Positions 17,058-24,536 of a DNA stretch of 64,000 bases are shown here, piece after piece. Made by a program: the position numbers and the translations under genes. The notes under the pieces were generated by a model. That model was given only the letters and a program-made list of their open reading frames with translations, was not told the origin of the DNA and made no database searches. The first letter of the stretch is position 1, and each line of letters opens with the position of its first letter. This stretch comes from Sphingosinicella sp041916975. GTDB lineage: Bacteria; Pseudomonadota; Alphaproteobacteria; Sphingomonadales; Sphingomonadaceae. The DNA lies in contig NZ_JAYRYK010000001.1 of assembly GCF_041916975.1 (NCBI RefSeq), positions 248,001 to 312,000 of the forward strand, in the 5' to 3' direction.

Positions 17058-18692
17058 TCAGGCGGCGACCGCTTTCGCCGCCGCCCGCGCCGCCCGGCGC
17101 CCCGAGAACACCCCGTCCGCGAGCGACAGACCGCTGATGTAGCCGTTCGAATGGAGACCCACGGCGGTCATCCCCGCCGCATAGAGCCCGCCGATCGCCG
17201 CACCGTCTTCGCGCAGCACCGCGCCCGTGTCCTCATCCACCTTGAGCCCGCCGAGCGTCATGAACTTGGTGAGCGCGTGGCGATTATCCATCGACATGTT
17301 GACCGCATAATAAGGCCCCTGCCCCAGCGGCGTGCGCAGGACTTCGGTCTTGCCCACCGCATCGGGCCGCCCGGCGGCGATATCGGCATCATGTGCGGCG
17401 ATCGTTGCCGTAAGACCGGCGAGGTCCATCCCCGTCTTGCGGGCTAGCGCGGCCGCATCCCCACCCCGTCGCGTGCCGCCGAGCACGTAGTTGATCAGCA
17501 TCGGCACGCCGAAATACTTGAACCGCTGCCAGCCGCAGGTGAGCGATTCCACGATCGATTTGCGGAATTCGCGTGCCGAAACGACGAGCCACGCCTTCCC
17601 GTCCGGCTGGCGCGCCAGCTTGCCGCCGATCAGGCTGACATAGGCGTCCTCGGGCACAAAACGTTCACCCGCCTTGTTGACGAGTATGCCCTCCAGCAGC
17701 GCCTCGGGCGGCGAGATGTTGCGCGCGATGTAGATCGAATCCATCCACCCCGTCGCGCCACCCACCGAAACGCCCATCGCGATGCCCGAACCGTCGCTGC
17801 CCATCGCGGAAAGCCGGTGGCTCACATCGTAGAAGCGCGCGAAATTCGGGTCGTGTTTGGCCATCATGTCCTGGCTGAAGGCAAAGCCGCCCGTACTCAG
17901 GATGACGCCGCCGCGCGCCCGAACGCGGACCTTGCGCCCAAACTGCGCCTCCAGCGCCGCCATCGCCTTGTATGCGCGCGCGGCCTTGCCGTGATTGTGC
18001 GGCACATAGGGACTTGCCGAAGCGCACAGTGCCTGATGTTCGGCGTATTTTTCCGGCGGAAGGCTGATCGCCTCCACCCCGACGACACGCCCGCCCGAAA
18101 CGACAAGCGCCTGCACGCGCGTGTGCGCCATCACACCGACGCCTTCCCGCCCCAGCGCCTCGCGCAGCGCCGCGATGTAGTGCGCCCCGCCGAAGCCGGG
18201 GCCCACGGCGCGGTGTCCGCGGGGGATCGGCTCGGCCTTTTCGGCAAACTCGGGCGACTTCTCGTTGCCCGAATAATAGAGATATTTGCCCTCCGGCGGG
18301 TACGTGATCTTGTCGAGATAGGCGTCTCCCGAATAGCGGACACCGTGCCCGATCAGCCAGTCGACATCGGCCGCACTGCCTTCGCAAAAGCGCCGCAGCG
18401 TCTCCGGGCGCACCGCGTCGCCCACCTCGATCTCGAGGTAGGCGAGCATCTTCTCCGCACTGTCCTCGAAGCCCGCCTCACGCTGAAAGCGCGTGCCGCC
18501 CGCATAGATCACGCCGCCGCTGTACGCCGTCGTGCCGCCGCCGCCGAAGCGATCGATCAGCAGCACATCGGCGCCGCTCTCGCGCGCCTGCAGCGCTGCC
18601 GAGGCCCCGGCCCCGCCGAACCCGACGACGACCACGTCCGCCTCGGCGTCCCAGTCCACATCCTCAGCCTTGTCGACCGTGATCGGTGTCAT
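17058..18692 (-). CDS. FAD-dependent oxidoreductase, 3-oxosteroid 1-dehydrogenase-like
   Basis: 544 residues from the ATG at 18692, chosen because GGGGAGGG lies about 5 bp upstream; a GTG-type start 15 bp earlier is less likely. N-terminal VVVVGFGGAGASAAL is the FAD-binding motif, FGGGGTTAYSGGVIYAGG follows, and the C-terminal LYAAGMTAVGLHSNGYISGLSLADG closes the FAD site. Length and layout match 3-ketosteroid-delta1-dehydrogenase and related flavoproteins. It is the second such enzyme in the cluster. Its promoter carries the reverse complement of the 10-mer seen at 11835-11844. Confidence 0.85.
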   Translation of the reverse strand: MTPITVDKAEDVDWDAEADVVVVGFGGAGASAALQARESGADVLLIDRFGGGGTTAYSGGVIYAGGTRFQREAGFEDSAEKMLAYLEIEVGDAVRPETLRRFCEGSAADVDWLIGHGVRYSGDAYLDKITYPPEGKYLYYSGNEKSPEFAEKAEPIPRGHRAVGPGFGGAHYIAALREALGREGVGVMAHTRVQALVVSGGRVVGVEAISLPPEKYAEHQALCASASPYVPHNHGKAARAYKAMAALEAQFGRKVRVRARGGVILSTGGFAFSQDMMAKHDPNFARFYDVSHRLSAMGSDGSGIAMGVSVGGATGWMDSIYIARNISPPEALLEGILVNKAGERFVPEDAYVSLIGGKLARQPDGKAWLVVSAREFRKSIVESLTCGWQRFKYFGVPMLINYVLGGTRRGGDAAALARKTGMDLAGLTATIAAHDADIAAGRPDAVGKTEVLRTPLGQGPYYAVNMSMDNRHALTKFMTLGGLKVDEDTGAVLREDGAAIGGLYAAGMTAVGLHSNGYISGLSLADGVFSGRRAARAAAKAVAA

Positions 18693-18735
18693 GCACCCTC
18701 CCCGCATTGCTCTTATGCGGAGGAGACTAAATCAC

Positions 18736-18765
18736 TCGATGTTAGATAACAACCATCGATATCGA
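18736..18765. promoter_or_regulatory. candidate operators upstream of the KstD-like gene
   Basis: TCGATGTTAG (18736-18745) is the reverse complement of the 10-mer CTAACATCGA at 11835-11844. The palindrome TCGATATCGA follows at 18756-18765. Both lie 44-73 bp before the minus-strand start at 18692, a normal place for a transcription factor. The shared 10-mer is seen directly; that it marks a shared regulon is inference. Confidence 0.4.
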
Positions 18766-18830
18766 GACACGTACAACGGAAGTTCGCCTACAACAGCGAC
18801 GGGCCCCTCCATTCGCCGTTAGTTGAAGGT

Positions 18831-19376
18831 CTAGTGTTTTTGCTGCGTCATTCGGTCGACATACGCAATGCCGATCGCCGAGAGAATGAAGACGGTATGG
18901 ATGATCGTCTGCCACAGCACGCCCTCTGCCGTGATGCGTGCGGTGGGCAGTCCGATGTTACTCGCCTCGATGAACGTCCTGAGCAAGTGGATTGACGAGA
19001 TGCCGATGATCGCCATCGCCAGCTTCACCTTCAGCACGCCCGCGTTCACGTGGCTCAGCCATTCCGGCTGATCCGGGTGCCCCTTGAGCCCGAGGCGTGA
19101 CACGAACGTCTCGTAGCCGCCGACGATGACCATCACGAGCAGGTTCGAGATCATCACCACATCGATGAGGCCGAGAACCAGCAGCATGATCTGCTGCTCC
19201 GTGAACTCCCAGCTGTGCATGACGAGGTGATAAAGCTCCTTCAGGAACAGGAGCACATAGACGCCCTGCGCGGCGATGAGGCCGAGGTAGAGCGGCAACT
19301 GCAGCCAGCGCGAGCTGAAAATAAGGAGCGGAAGCGGGCGAAGTGTCGACGGTGCGTCGGAAGCGGAATCAGACAT
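18831..19376 (-). CDS. UPF0114 (YqhA-like) inner membrane protein
   Basis: 181 residues with about four hydrophobic helices (roughly residues 25-45, 63-87, 116-133 and 154-173). The segments FSSRWLQLPLYLGL and GGYETFVSRLG are characteristic of the UPF0114/YqhA family. Function is unknown; an ion-channel or transport role has been suggested from remote similarity for the family. It lies 138 bp upstream of the KstD-like gene on the same strand, and divergent from the pirin gene. Confidence 0.82.
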   Translation of the reverse strand: MSDSASDAPSTLRPLPLLIFSSRWLQLPLYLGLIAAQGVYVLLFLKELYHLVMHSWEFTEQQIMLLVLGLIDVVMISNLLVMVIVGGYETFVSRLGLKGHPDQPEWLSHVNAGVLKVKLAMAIIGISSIHLLRTFIEASNIGLPTARITAEGVLWQTIIHTVFILSAIGIAYVDRMTQQKH

Positions 19377-19532
19377 AGCTGCGGCGTATCAAATGCTGGG
19401 GCGATTCTCCAAGACTGTTCCGCTGCGGGAAACCCAGCGTTGCAGGCGCAGCCCCTCCCCGCCTGCTTTTGCGTTCTTACATGGGCATACGAAGGCGGAA
19501 GGTTTGCCCCTCCGCGTACAGGAGCATGAACG

Positions 19533-20393
19533 ATGAAGACGATCACAACGCGCCACACCAACGAACAGCGCCACTGGGTGGGCGACGGCTTTCCGGTACG
19601 CTCGCTGATCTCTTACCACGCGCAGGGCGGCGCGATCAGCCCGTTCCTGCTGCTCGACTACGCGGGCCCGCACGTGTTCGAGCCCGCCGAAACCCCGCGC
19701 GGGGTGGGTACGCACCCGCATCGCGGCTTCGAAACCGTCACCATCGTCTATGATGGCGAGGTGGAACACCGGGATTCCGCCGGGAACGGCGGCATCATCG
19801 GCCCCGGCGACGTCCAGTGGATGACGGCGGCCGGGGGTGTGCTCCACGAGGAGTTCCATTCGAAGGGCTTTACGCGCGCAGGCGGGCCGTTCCGCATGGT
19901 CCAGCTGTGGGTAAACCTGCCCGCGAAGGACAAGATGGCGGCGCCCGGCTACCAGTCGATCGTGGACGCGGACATTCCGGTCGTCGACCTCGACGGCGGC
20001 AGGGCGCGGATCATCGCGGGTACGATCGGCGGCAAGACCGGCCCGGCGCGGACGTTCACCTCGGTGAACGTCTGGGACGTACGGCTGGATAACGGCGCCG
20101 ACGTCACGCTCGATCTGCCCGAAGGCCACACGACTCTGGTCGTCGTGCTGTCGGGCCGGGTGCTGGTCAATGGCGAGGATGCCGGCAGCGCGGAGGTGCT
20201 TGAGCTGAGCCGGACGGGAACCTCGGCGCGGTTCACGGCGGAGGCCGAAACCACGCTGCTCGTGCTCACGGGCGCGCCGATCGATGAACCGATCGTCGGT
20301 TACGGCCCGTTCGTGATGAACAGCGAAACGGAGATCCGCACCGCCATCGATGACTTCAACAGCGGTCGCTTCGGCCGGATGGCTGCGGCATAG
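19533..20393 (+). CDS. pirin family protein
   Basis: A 286-residue bicupin. The N-terminal cupin has metal ligands in GTHPHRGFETVT (two His) and GVLHEE (His and Glu), the four-ligand pirin set. The C-terminal cupin ends in GPFVMNSETEIRTAIDD. Bacterial pirins include quercetinases and redox-sensing cofactors; no specific role is assigned. GGAG lies 6 bp before the ATG. A strong terminator follows, so it is a single-gene unit. Confidence 0.92.
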   Translation: MKTITTRHTNEQRHWVGDGFPVRSLISYHAQGGAISPFLLLDYAGPHVFEPAETPRGVGTHPHRGFETVTIVYDGEVEHRDSAGNGGIIGPGDVQWMTAAGGVLHEEFHSKGFTRAGGPFRMVQLWVNLPAKDKMAAPGYQSIVDADIPVVDLDGGRARIIAGTIGGKTGPARTFTSVNVWDVRLDNGADVTLDLPEGHTTLVVVLSGRVLVNGEDAGSAEVLELSRTGTSARFTAEAETTLLVLTGAPIDEPIVGYGPFVMNSETEIRTAIDDFNSGRFGRMAAA

Positions 20394-20396
20394 TGG

Positions 20397-20431
20397 AAGG
20401 GAGGCAGGCGTACACCGTCTGCCTCCCTTTT
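20397..20431 (+). terminator. intrinsic terminator after the pirin gene
   Basis: Inverted repeat AAGGGAGGCAG / CTGCCTCCCTT (arms 20397-20407 and 20419-20429) with a short T run, starting 4 bp after the stop codon. It ends 16 bp before the next ATG, so some read-through into the OsmC gene is possible. Confidence 0.75.
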
Positions 20432-20447
20432 CCGTTGAGGAGACGAC

Positions 20448-20855
20448 ATGGACGAAATCACGATTGCGCGCGTCACCGCCAACATCGGCACCGACGACTA
20501 CAAGGTCGATGTGCGTGCCGGGCACCACATGTTCGTCTCCGACGAGCCCGAGAAGATCGGCGGCAAGGACGCGGGACCGGCGCCGTTCCAGCTTCTGCTC
20601 GCCGCGCTCGGATCGTGCACGGCGATCACGCTCCGCATGTACGCCAGGCGCAAGGACTGGCCGCTCGAAAGCGCCGAGGTCGCAATGCGTCACCTGAAGG
20701 ACGGGGACACCGCGCGCATCGAGCGCGTGCTGACGCTGACCGGTGACCTTACCGAAGAGCAGCGCGCGCGGTTCGCGGACATCGCCGAGCGCACGCCGGT
20801 GACGCTCGCGATCAAGAACGGCGTGCCGATCGAAACGACGCTCAGCGGATCCTGA
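20448..20855 (+). CDS. OsmC family protein with one reactive cysteine
   Basis: 135 residues with the OsmC/Ohr fold: GGKDAGPAPFQLLLAALGSC at residues 38-57 contains the first conserved Cys57. The second family cysteine (usually in ERCPV) is replaced by Thr116 (ERTPV). Canonical members use both cysteines to reduce organic hydroperoxides, so this protein may not have ordinary Ohr/OsmC peroxidase activity. GAGGAG precedes the ATG. Its last 14 bp overlap the end of the convergent quinone reductase gene. Confidence 0.88.
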   Translation: MDEITIARVTANIGTDDYKVDVRAGHHMFVSDEPEKIGGKDAGPAPFQLLLAALGSCTAITLRMYARRKDWPLESAEVAMRHLKDGDTARIERVLTLTGDLTEEQRARFADIAERTPVTLAIKNGVPIETTLSGS

Positions 20856-21816
20856 CAACGGCCTTGCCGATGAGCGTTCCGGCCGCCATTGCAGCGAACG
20901 CTTCATTGGCGCGCTCAAGCGGCACGTCCATGCCGATGAACGGCCGGTAACGCCCCGATTCAACGAGTGCGTCGATCTCCGCGCGGACCCGGTCGCCGGC
21001 CAGCGGATTGCGGCGCCCGAACTCCCCGGCGCGCACGCCGACGATCTCGATCCCCTTGATAAGCGCGGAGTTGAGCGCAAACGGCTGCGGTATTCCGCCC
21101 GCGAAGCCGATCAGCAGGTAACGCCCATTCCAGCGCAGCGCCCACATCGCGGGCCCGAGCAGTGCGCCGCCGACGGGATCGAAGACGACGTCGATGCTGT
21201 CCTTGAACACCGAAAAGTCGGGCGCGGCGCGATCAATGACGAGCGTTTCATCAGCGCCCGCAGCGCGTGCGGCTGCGCATTTCGGCTCATCGGACGCAGC
21301 GGCGATCACATGTGCGCCGAGCGCCCTCCCCATCGCGACCGCAGCGAGACCCATGCCGCCTGCGGCACCCGTGACCAGCAGCGTTTCCCTTTGCGTCAGC
21401 CTGCCCCGCTCCACGAGTCCGACCCATGCGGTGAGCGCGCCGACCGCGTAAGATGCGGCTTCCGCATCCGAGCACCCATTGGGTGCGAGGCGCACGCTTT
21501 CGACACCGAGCGTGACCGCTTCGGCAAGACATCCGGAGCGTGCGCCGACGACGACACGGCGCCTCACCAGCGCCGGATCCACCCCCGCACCCGTATCGGT
21601 CACGATGCCCACGCCTTCGACGCCCGGCACGAACGGAAGCTCCGGCTTGAACTGATATCCGCCCGACAGCATCAGGAAATCCGGGAAGTTGAGCGCCGCC
21701 GCCGTCAGCGCGACGCGGACCTCGCCCGCCGCGGGCAGCGACGCGTCCGGCCACGCAGTCTCGAAGCGCAGCCCCGAGCGATCCTCGCTCAGATGGTGGC
21801 AGACCCACGCCTTCAT
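20842..21816 (-). CDS. NADPH:quinone reductase-like MDR oxidoreductase
   Basis: 324 residues of the zinc-independent medium-chain dehydrogenase branch. The N-terminal GroES-like domain has ALNFPDFLMLSGGYQ and PFVPGVEGVG, and the Rossmann fold has VTGAAGGMGLAAVAMGRALGA (quoted in part). FDPVGG and the GKAVVRIR end match quinone oxidoreductase and acyl-CoA-linked enoyl reductases of this family. No structural or catalytic zinc cysteines are seen. The substrate could be a quinone or an enone. Stand-alone gene. Confidence 0.88.
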   Translation of the reverse strand: MKAWVCHHLSEDRSGLRFETAWPDASLPAAGEVRVALTAAALNFPDFLMLSGGYQFKPELPFVPGVEGVGIVTDTGAGVDPALVRRRVVVGARSGCLAEAVTLGVESVRLAPNGCSDAEAASYAVGALTAWVGLVERGRLTQRETLLVTGAAGGMGLAAVAMGRALGAHVIAAASDEPKCAAARAAGADETLVIDRAAPDFSVFKDSIDVVFDPVGGALLGPAMWALRWNGRYLLIGFAGGIPQPFALNSALIKGIEIVGVRAGEFGRRNPLAGDRVRAEIDALVESGRYRPFIGMDVPLERANEAFAAMAAGTLIGKAVVRIR

Positions 21817-21899
21817 CCCACCCCTTCCCTTCGACTTTTAACGGCTTGCCTCGGATGGCGGCGCGGGGGAAGTTCGAAAAAGGGAGAGGAGAGCCAACA

Positions 21900-23477
21900 A
21901 TGGACGAGGATTGGAGCTTCGGCCGCATCGCCGCCGCGATCGGCGGTGCCGTCGATCCCGATCTTCCGGCGCTGATCCACGGCGATCACATAACGCGCTG
22001 GGGCGATTTCGACCGGCGGACCGATGCGCTTTCCGCCGCCTATGCCGCTGCCGGCGCCGTGCCCGGCGACAAGGTCGCGCACCTGATGCGGAACGGCCCC
22101 GCCTATCTCGAAACCACCTTTGCCGCCTTCAAGGCGCGGCTCGTCCATGTGAACGTCAACTACCGCTATACGGGCGAGGAACTTCTCTACATCCTCGACA
22201 ATTCCGATGCCGCGGTGCTGGTGTTCGATGCCGATTTCGCAGACCTTGTCGACGAGATCAGGCCATCGCTGGGGCTGGTGAAGCTGTTCGTGCAGGTGGG
22301 CGGTTCGCCGCCCGCATGGGCGAAGGCGCATGACGAACTGGCCAAAGCCGGCGCTGGCCCGCTCGCCCTTACGCACCGCGGCGACGACTTGCTGTTCATC
22401 TACACGGGCGGCACCACGGGCTATCCCAAGGGCGTGATGTGGGACCAGAGCGTGATCTGGGCGATGCTCGGCGGCGGCGCGGCAATGATGGGCGGCCCAC
22501 CGGTCGAAACGCTGGAGGCCCTGCTCGGCAATGTCCGCGCCGGGATCGGGCGGCGGCGGTTACTCGTGATGCCGCCGCTGATGCACGGCTCCGGGTTCCT
22601 GATGGGCCTCTATGCGATCGCGACGGGCGGTACGGCGATCACCTTGCCGGGTGCGAGCTTTCATCCGATCGAAGCAGTCGCGGCGTGTGCGCGGCACAAA
22701 CCGAACAGCGCAGTAATCGTGGGCGATGCTTTTGCCCGGCCGTTCCTGAGAGCGCTCGACAACGGCGGCGGCGACATCGCTTCGCTCGACCTCATCATTT
22801 CCTCGGGCACGATGTGGAGCCCGGAGGTGAAGGCCGGGCTGTTGCGGCACAATCCGAAGATGATGCTGATCGACGCGCTCGGCTCTTCGGAAAGGCTTGG
22901 CATCGGATCGGCCGTACAGGGGACGCACAACGCCGGCGAGGCGACGCGCTTCGTGCATGACCCCGACACGATCCTGGTGGACGAGAACCTGCGCTCCGTG
23001 GCGCCCGGACACGTGGGCCGCATCGCGCGCGGCGGGCTGCTGCCGCGCGGCTACTACAAGGACGCGGCCAAAACCGCCGCAACCTTCGTGACCATCGACG
23101 GCAAGCGGTACGCGATGGCGGGCGACCATGCCATGCTGGAAGCCGACGGCACCTTCACGCTGATGGGGCGCGGCAACCAGTGCATCAACACGGGGGGCGA
23201 GAAGGTGTTTCCCGAAGAAGTCGAGGAAATGCTGAAAACGCACCCTGCGGTGGACGATGCGCTGGTGTTCGGGATGCCCGACGAGACATGGGGCCAGTGC
23301 GTGACGGCCGTGGTGGAGGCCGAACCTTCCGAGGTGGCCGACATCCTTGCGCATGTTCGCAGGCACCTTGCCGGCTACAAGGTGCCCAAGCGGCTGCTCG
23401 CAGTGCCGAGCGTGCCGCGTGGCCCGAACGGAAAGGCCGACTACGCGACGGCGAAGGCGATGGTTTCAGCGCTGTGA
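21900..23477 (+). CDS. acyl-CoA synthetase (AMP-forming)
   Basis: 525 residues from the ATG at 21900, chosen for the GGAGAGGAG site 7 bp upstream; an upstream in-frame ATG at 21846 would put the start before this site. The ATP-binding motif IYTGGTTGYPKG is at about residues 167-178. INTGGEKVFPEEVEEML is the hinge region, and the end PRGPNGKADY carries the catalytic lysine. It activates a fatty or other carboxylic acid to its CoA ester. Overlaps the convergent VOC gene by 12 bp. Confidence 0.9.
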   Translation: MDEDWSFGRIAAAIGGAVDPDLPALIHGDHITRWGDFDRRTDALSAAYAAAGAVPGDKVAHLMRNGPAYLETTFAAFKARLVHVNVNYRYTGEELLYILDNSDAAVLVFDADFADLVDEIRPSLGLVKLFVQVGGSPPAWAKAHDELAKAGAGPLALTHRGDDLLFIYTGGTTGYPKGVMWDQSVIWAMLGGGAAMMGGPPVETLEALLGNVRAGIGRRRLLVMPPLMHGSGFLMGLYAIATGGTAITLPGASFHPIEAVAACARHKPNSAVIVGDAFARPFLRALDNGGGDIASLDLIISSGTMWSPEVKAGLLRHNPKMMLIDALGSSERLGIGSAVQGTHNAGEATRFVHDPDTILVDENLRSVAPGHVGRIARGGLLPRGYYKDAAKTAATFVTIDGKRYAMAGDHAMLEADGTFTLMGRGNQCINTGGEKVFPEEVEEMLKTHPAVDDALVFGMPDETWGQCVTAVVEAEPSEVADILAHVRRHLAGYKVPKRLLAVPSVPRGPNGKADYATAKAMVSAL

Positions 23478-23879
23478 GAAGCTCGGTGCGTTCAGCACCT
23501 CGAGCTTGATACCGTCCGGGTCTTCGAAGAACACCGCGTAGTAATCCGCCGAATATTCGGGGTAGAGCGCGGGCGCATCGAGAATGCTCACCCCAGCATC
23601 GCGCAGCAGGGCGTGGATACGATCCACCTCCGCCCGGCTATCCACCGACCATGCAAGGTGATGAATACCGGGGGCGTAACGCTCGTGCGCGTAACCCGGA
23701 AGCCGCGCCTGCTTGAGCCCGATCGAGGCGAAGCCCCGCGGCGCGCGGATATCCCATTCGCACTCGCCATCGTCGCGCACGCACGTGTAGCCCAGCGCAT
23801 CCAGCAGCAAGCCATAGACGCGCTTCGAGGCCGCGAGGTCGCTCGCGTTCAGATCGATGTGATGAATGAGCCCGTTCAC
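23466..23879 (-). CDS. VOC family protein (glyoxalase-like)
   Basis: 137 residues, one two-module VOC domain. It opens with LIHHIDLNASDLAASKRVYG and ends with AVFFEDPDGIKLEVL, which supply His and Glu candidates for a metal site, and HHLAW supplies a further His. Similar single-domain proteins are often annotated glyoxalase or lactoylglutathione-lyase-like without proven substrate. It follows rpmE on the same strand with a 38-bp gap. Confidence 0.85.
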   Translation of the reverse strand: MNGLIHHIDLNASDLAASKRVYGLLLDALGYTCVRDDGECEWDIRAPRGFASIGLKQARLPGYAHERYAPGIHHLAWSVDSRAEVDRIHALLRDAGVSILDAPALYPEYSADYYAVFFEDPDGIKLEVLNAPSFSQR

Positions 23880-23917
23880 GGCGGCGTGTCCCTAACGGAG
23901 CCGCCGCCGCACGGCGC

Positions 23918-24148
23918 TTACTTCTTGCCGAGCGAGAGCCCGCCGAAGCGCTTGTTGAAGCGCGCAACGCGGCCGCCGGTGTCGAGCATCTTCGAGTTGC
24001 CGCCGGTCCATGCCGGGTGCGTCGTCGGATCGATTTCGAGGAGCAGCGTGTCGCCCTCCTTGCCCCACGTCGAACGCGTCTGATAGGTCGTCCCGTCGGT
24101 CATCTGCACCGTGATGGTGTGATAGTCGGGGTGGATATTCTGCTTCAC
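23918..24148 (-). CDS. rpmE: 50S ribosomal protein L31
   Basis: 76 residues with the diagnostic segments MKQNIHPDYH, TYQTRSTWGKEGDTL, HPAWTGG and GRVARFNKRFGG. It has no cysteine at all, so it is the zinc-free form usual in alphaproteobacteria. It is a component of the large ribosomal subunit. Its promoter must lie in the AT-poor region before the divergent cobalamin riboswitch. Confidence 0.97.
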   Translation of the reverse strand: MKQNIHPDYHTITVQMTDGTTYQTRSTWGKEGDTLLLEIDPTTHPAWTGGNSKMLDTGGRVARFNKRFGGLSLGKK

Positions 24149-24273
24149 GTCTTTGCTCCGTCGTCAGCGACTGGTTTCCGACCAGCCGCCAGGAAAGCGG
24201 GGCCAATAGCCGAGCCGCGCGCCACTTGCAAGCCGGGTTGCAAGCTAGAGCGTGAGCGACTATCCACGCCGCC

Positions 24274-24447
24274 GACATGGTGCCCCGGCAACGGGGATAA
24301 TAGGGAAGCCGGTCTGAAACCGGCGCTGTGCCCGCAACTGTAGGCGGATAGCCTGCGTGCCACGATGCCACTGGAACGGCCCCATAGGCCAGACCGGGAA
24401 GGCGGCACGCAAGGCGACAACCCGCAAGTCAGGAAACCTGCCATGTC
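24274..24447 (+). promoter_or_regulatory. cobalamin (AdoCbl) riboswitch
   Basis: The class I cobalamin aptamer is seen in order. P1 arms GACATGG (24274-24280) and CCATGTC (24441-24447) pair perfectly. The motif GGTGCCCC and GGGAAGCCGGTCTGAAACCG hairpin follow, then GCCCGCAAC, GCCACTG, GGGAAGGCG and the B12 box AAGTCAGGAAACCTGCC (24426-24442). A CCCGGCCGGG palindrome just downstream may be part of the expression platform. Established biology: bound adenosylcobalamin turns off downstream expression. It sits 89 bp before btuB and thus controls the uptake operon. The rest of the 388-bp gap between rpmE and btuB holds short TTGCAA repeats (24226-24244) and nothing else recognisable. Confidence 0.96.
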
Positions 24448-24536
24448 TGTCGTCCACGCCCGGCCGGGTCCAGCCGATCGCGTGCGAGCAGTCATGCCCG
24501 CTGTGACGATGTGTGAACATAGTCATGGAGGTTGTT

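Noticed and set aside
19389..21080. 563-codon minus-strand open frame opposite pirin and OsmC genes
   Set aside because: It crosses two clear plus-strand genes and an intrinsic terminator and has no family features.
24226..24244. TTGCAA repeats upstream of rpmE as a zinc-uptake-regulator site
   Set aside because: The repeats do not match the known AT-rich Zur box and the L31 encoded here is cysteine-free, so zinc control is not expected.
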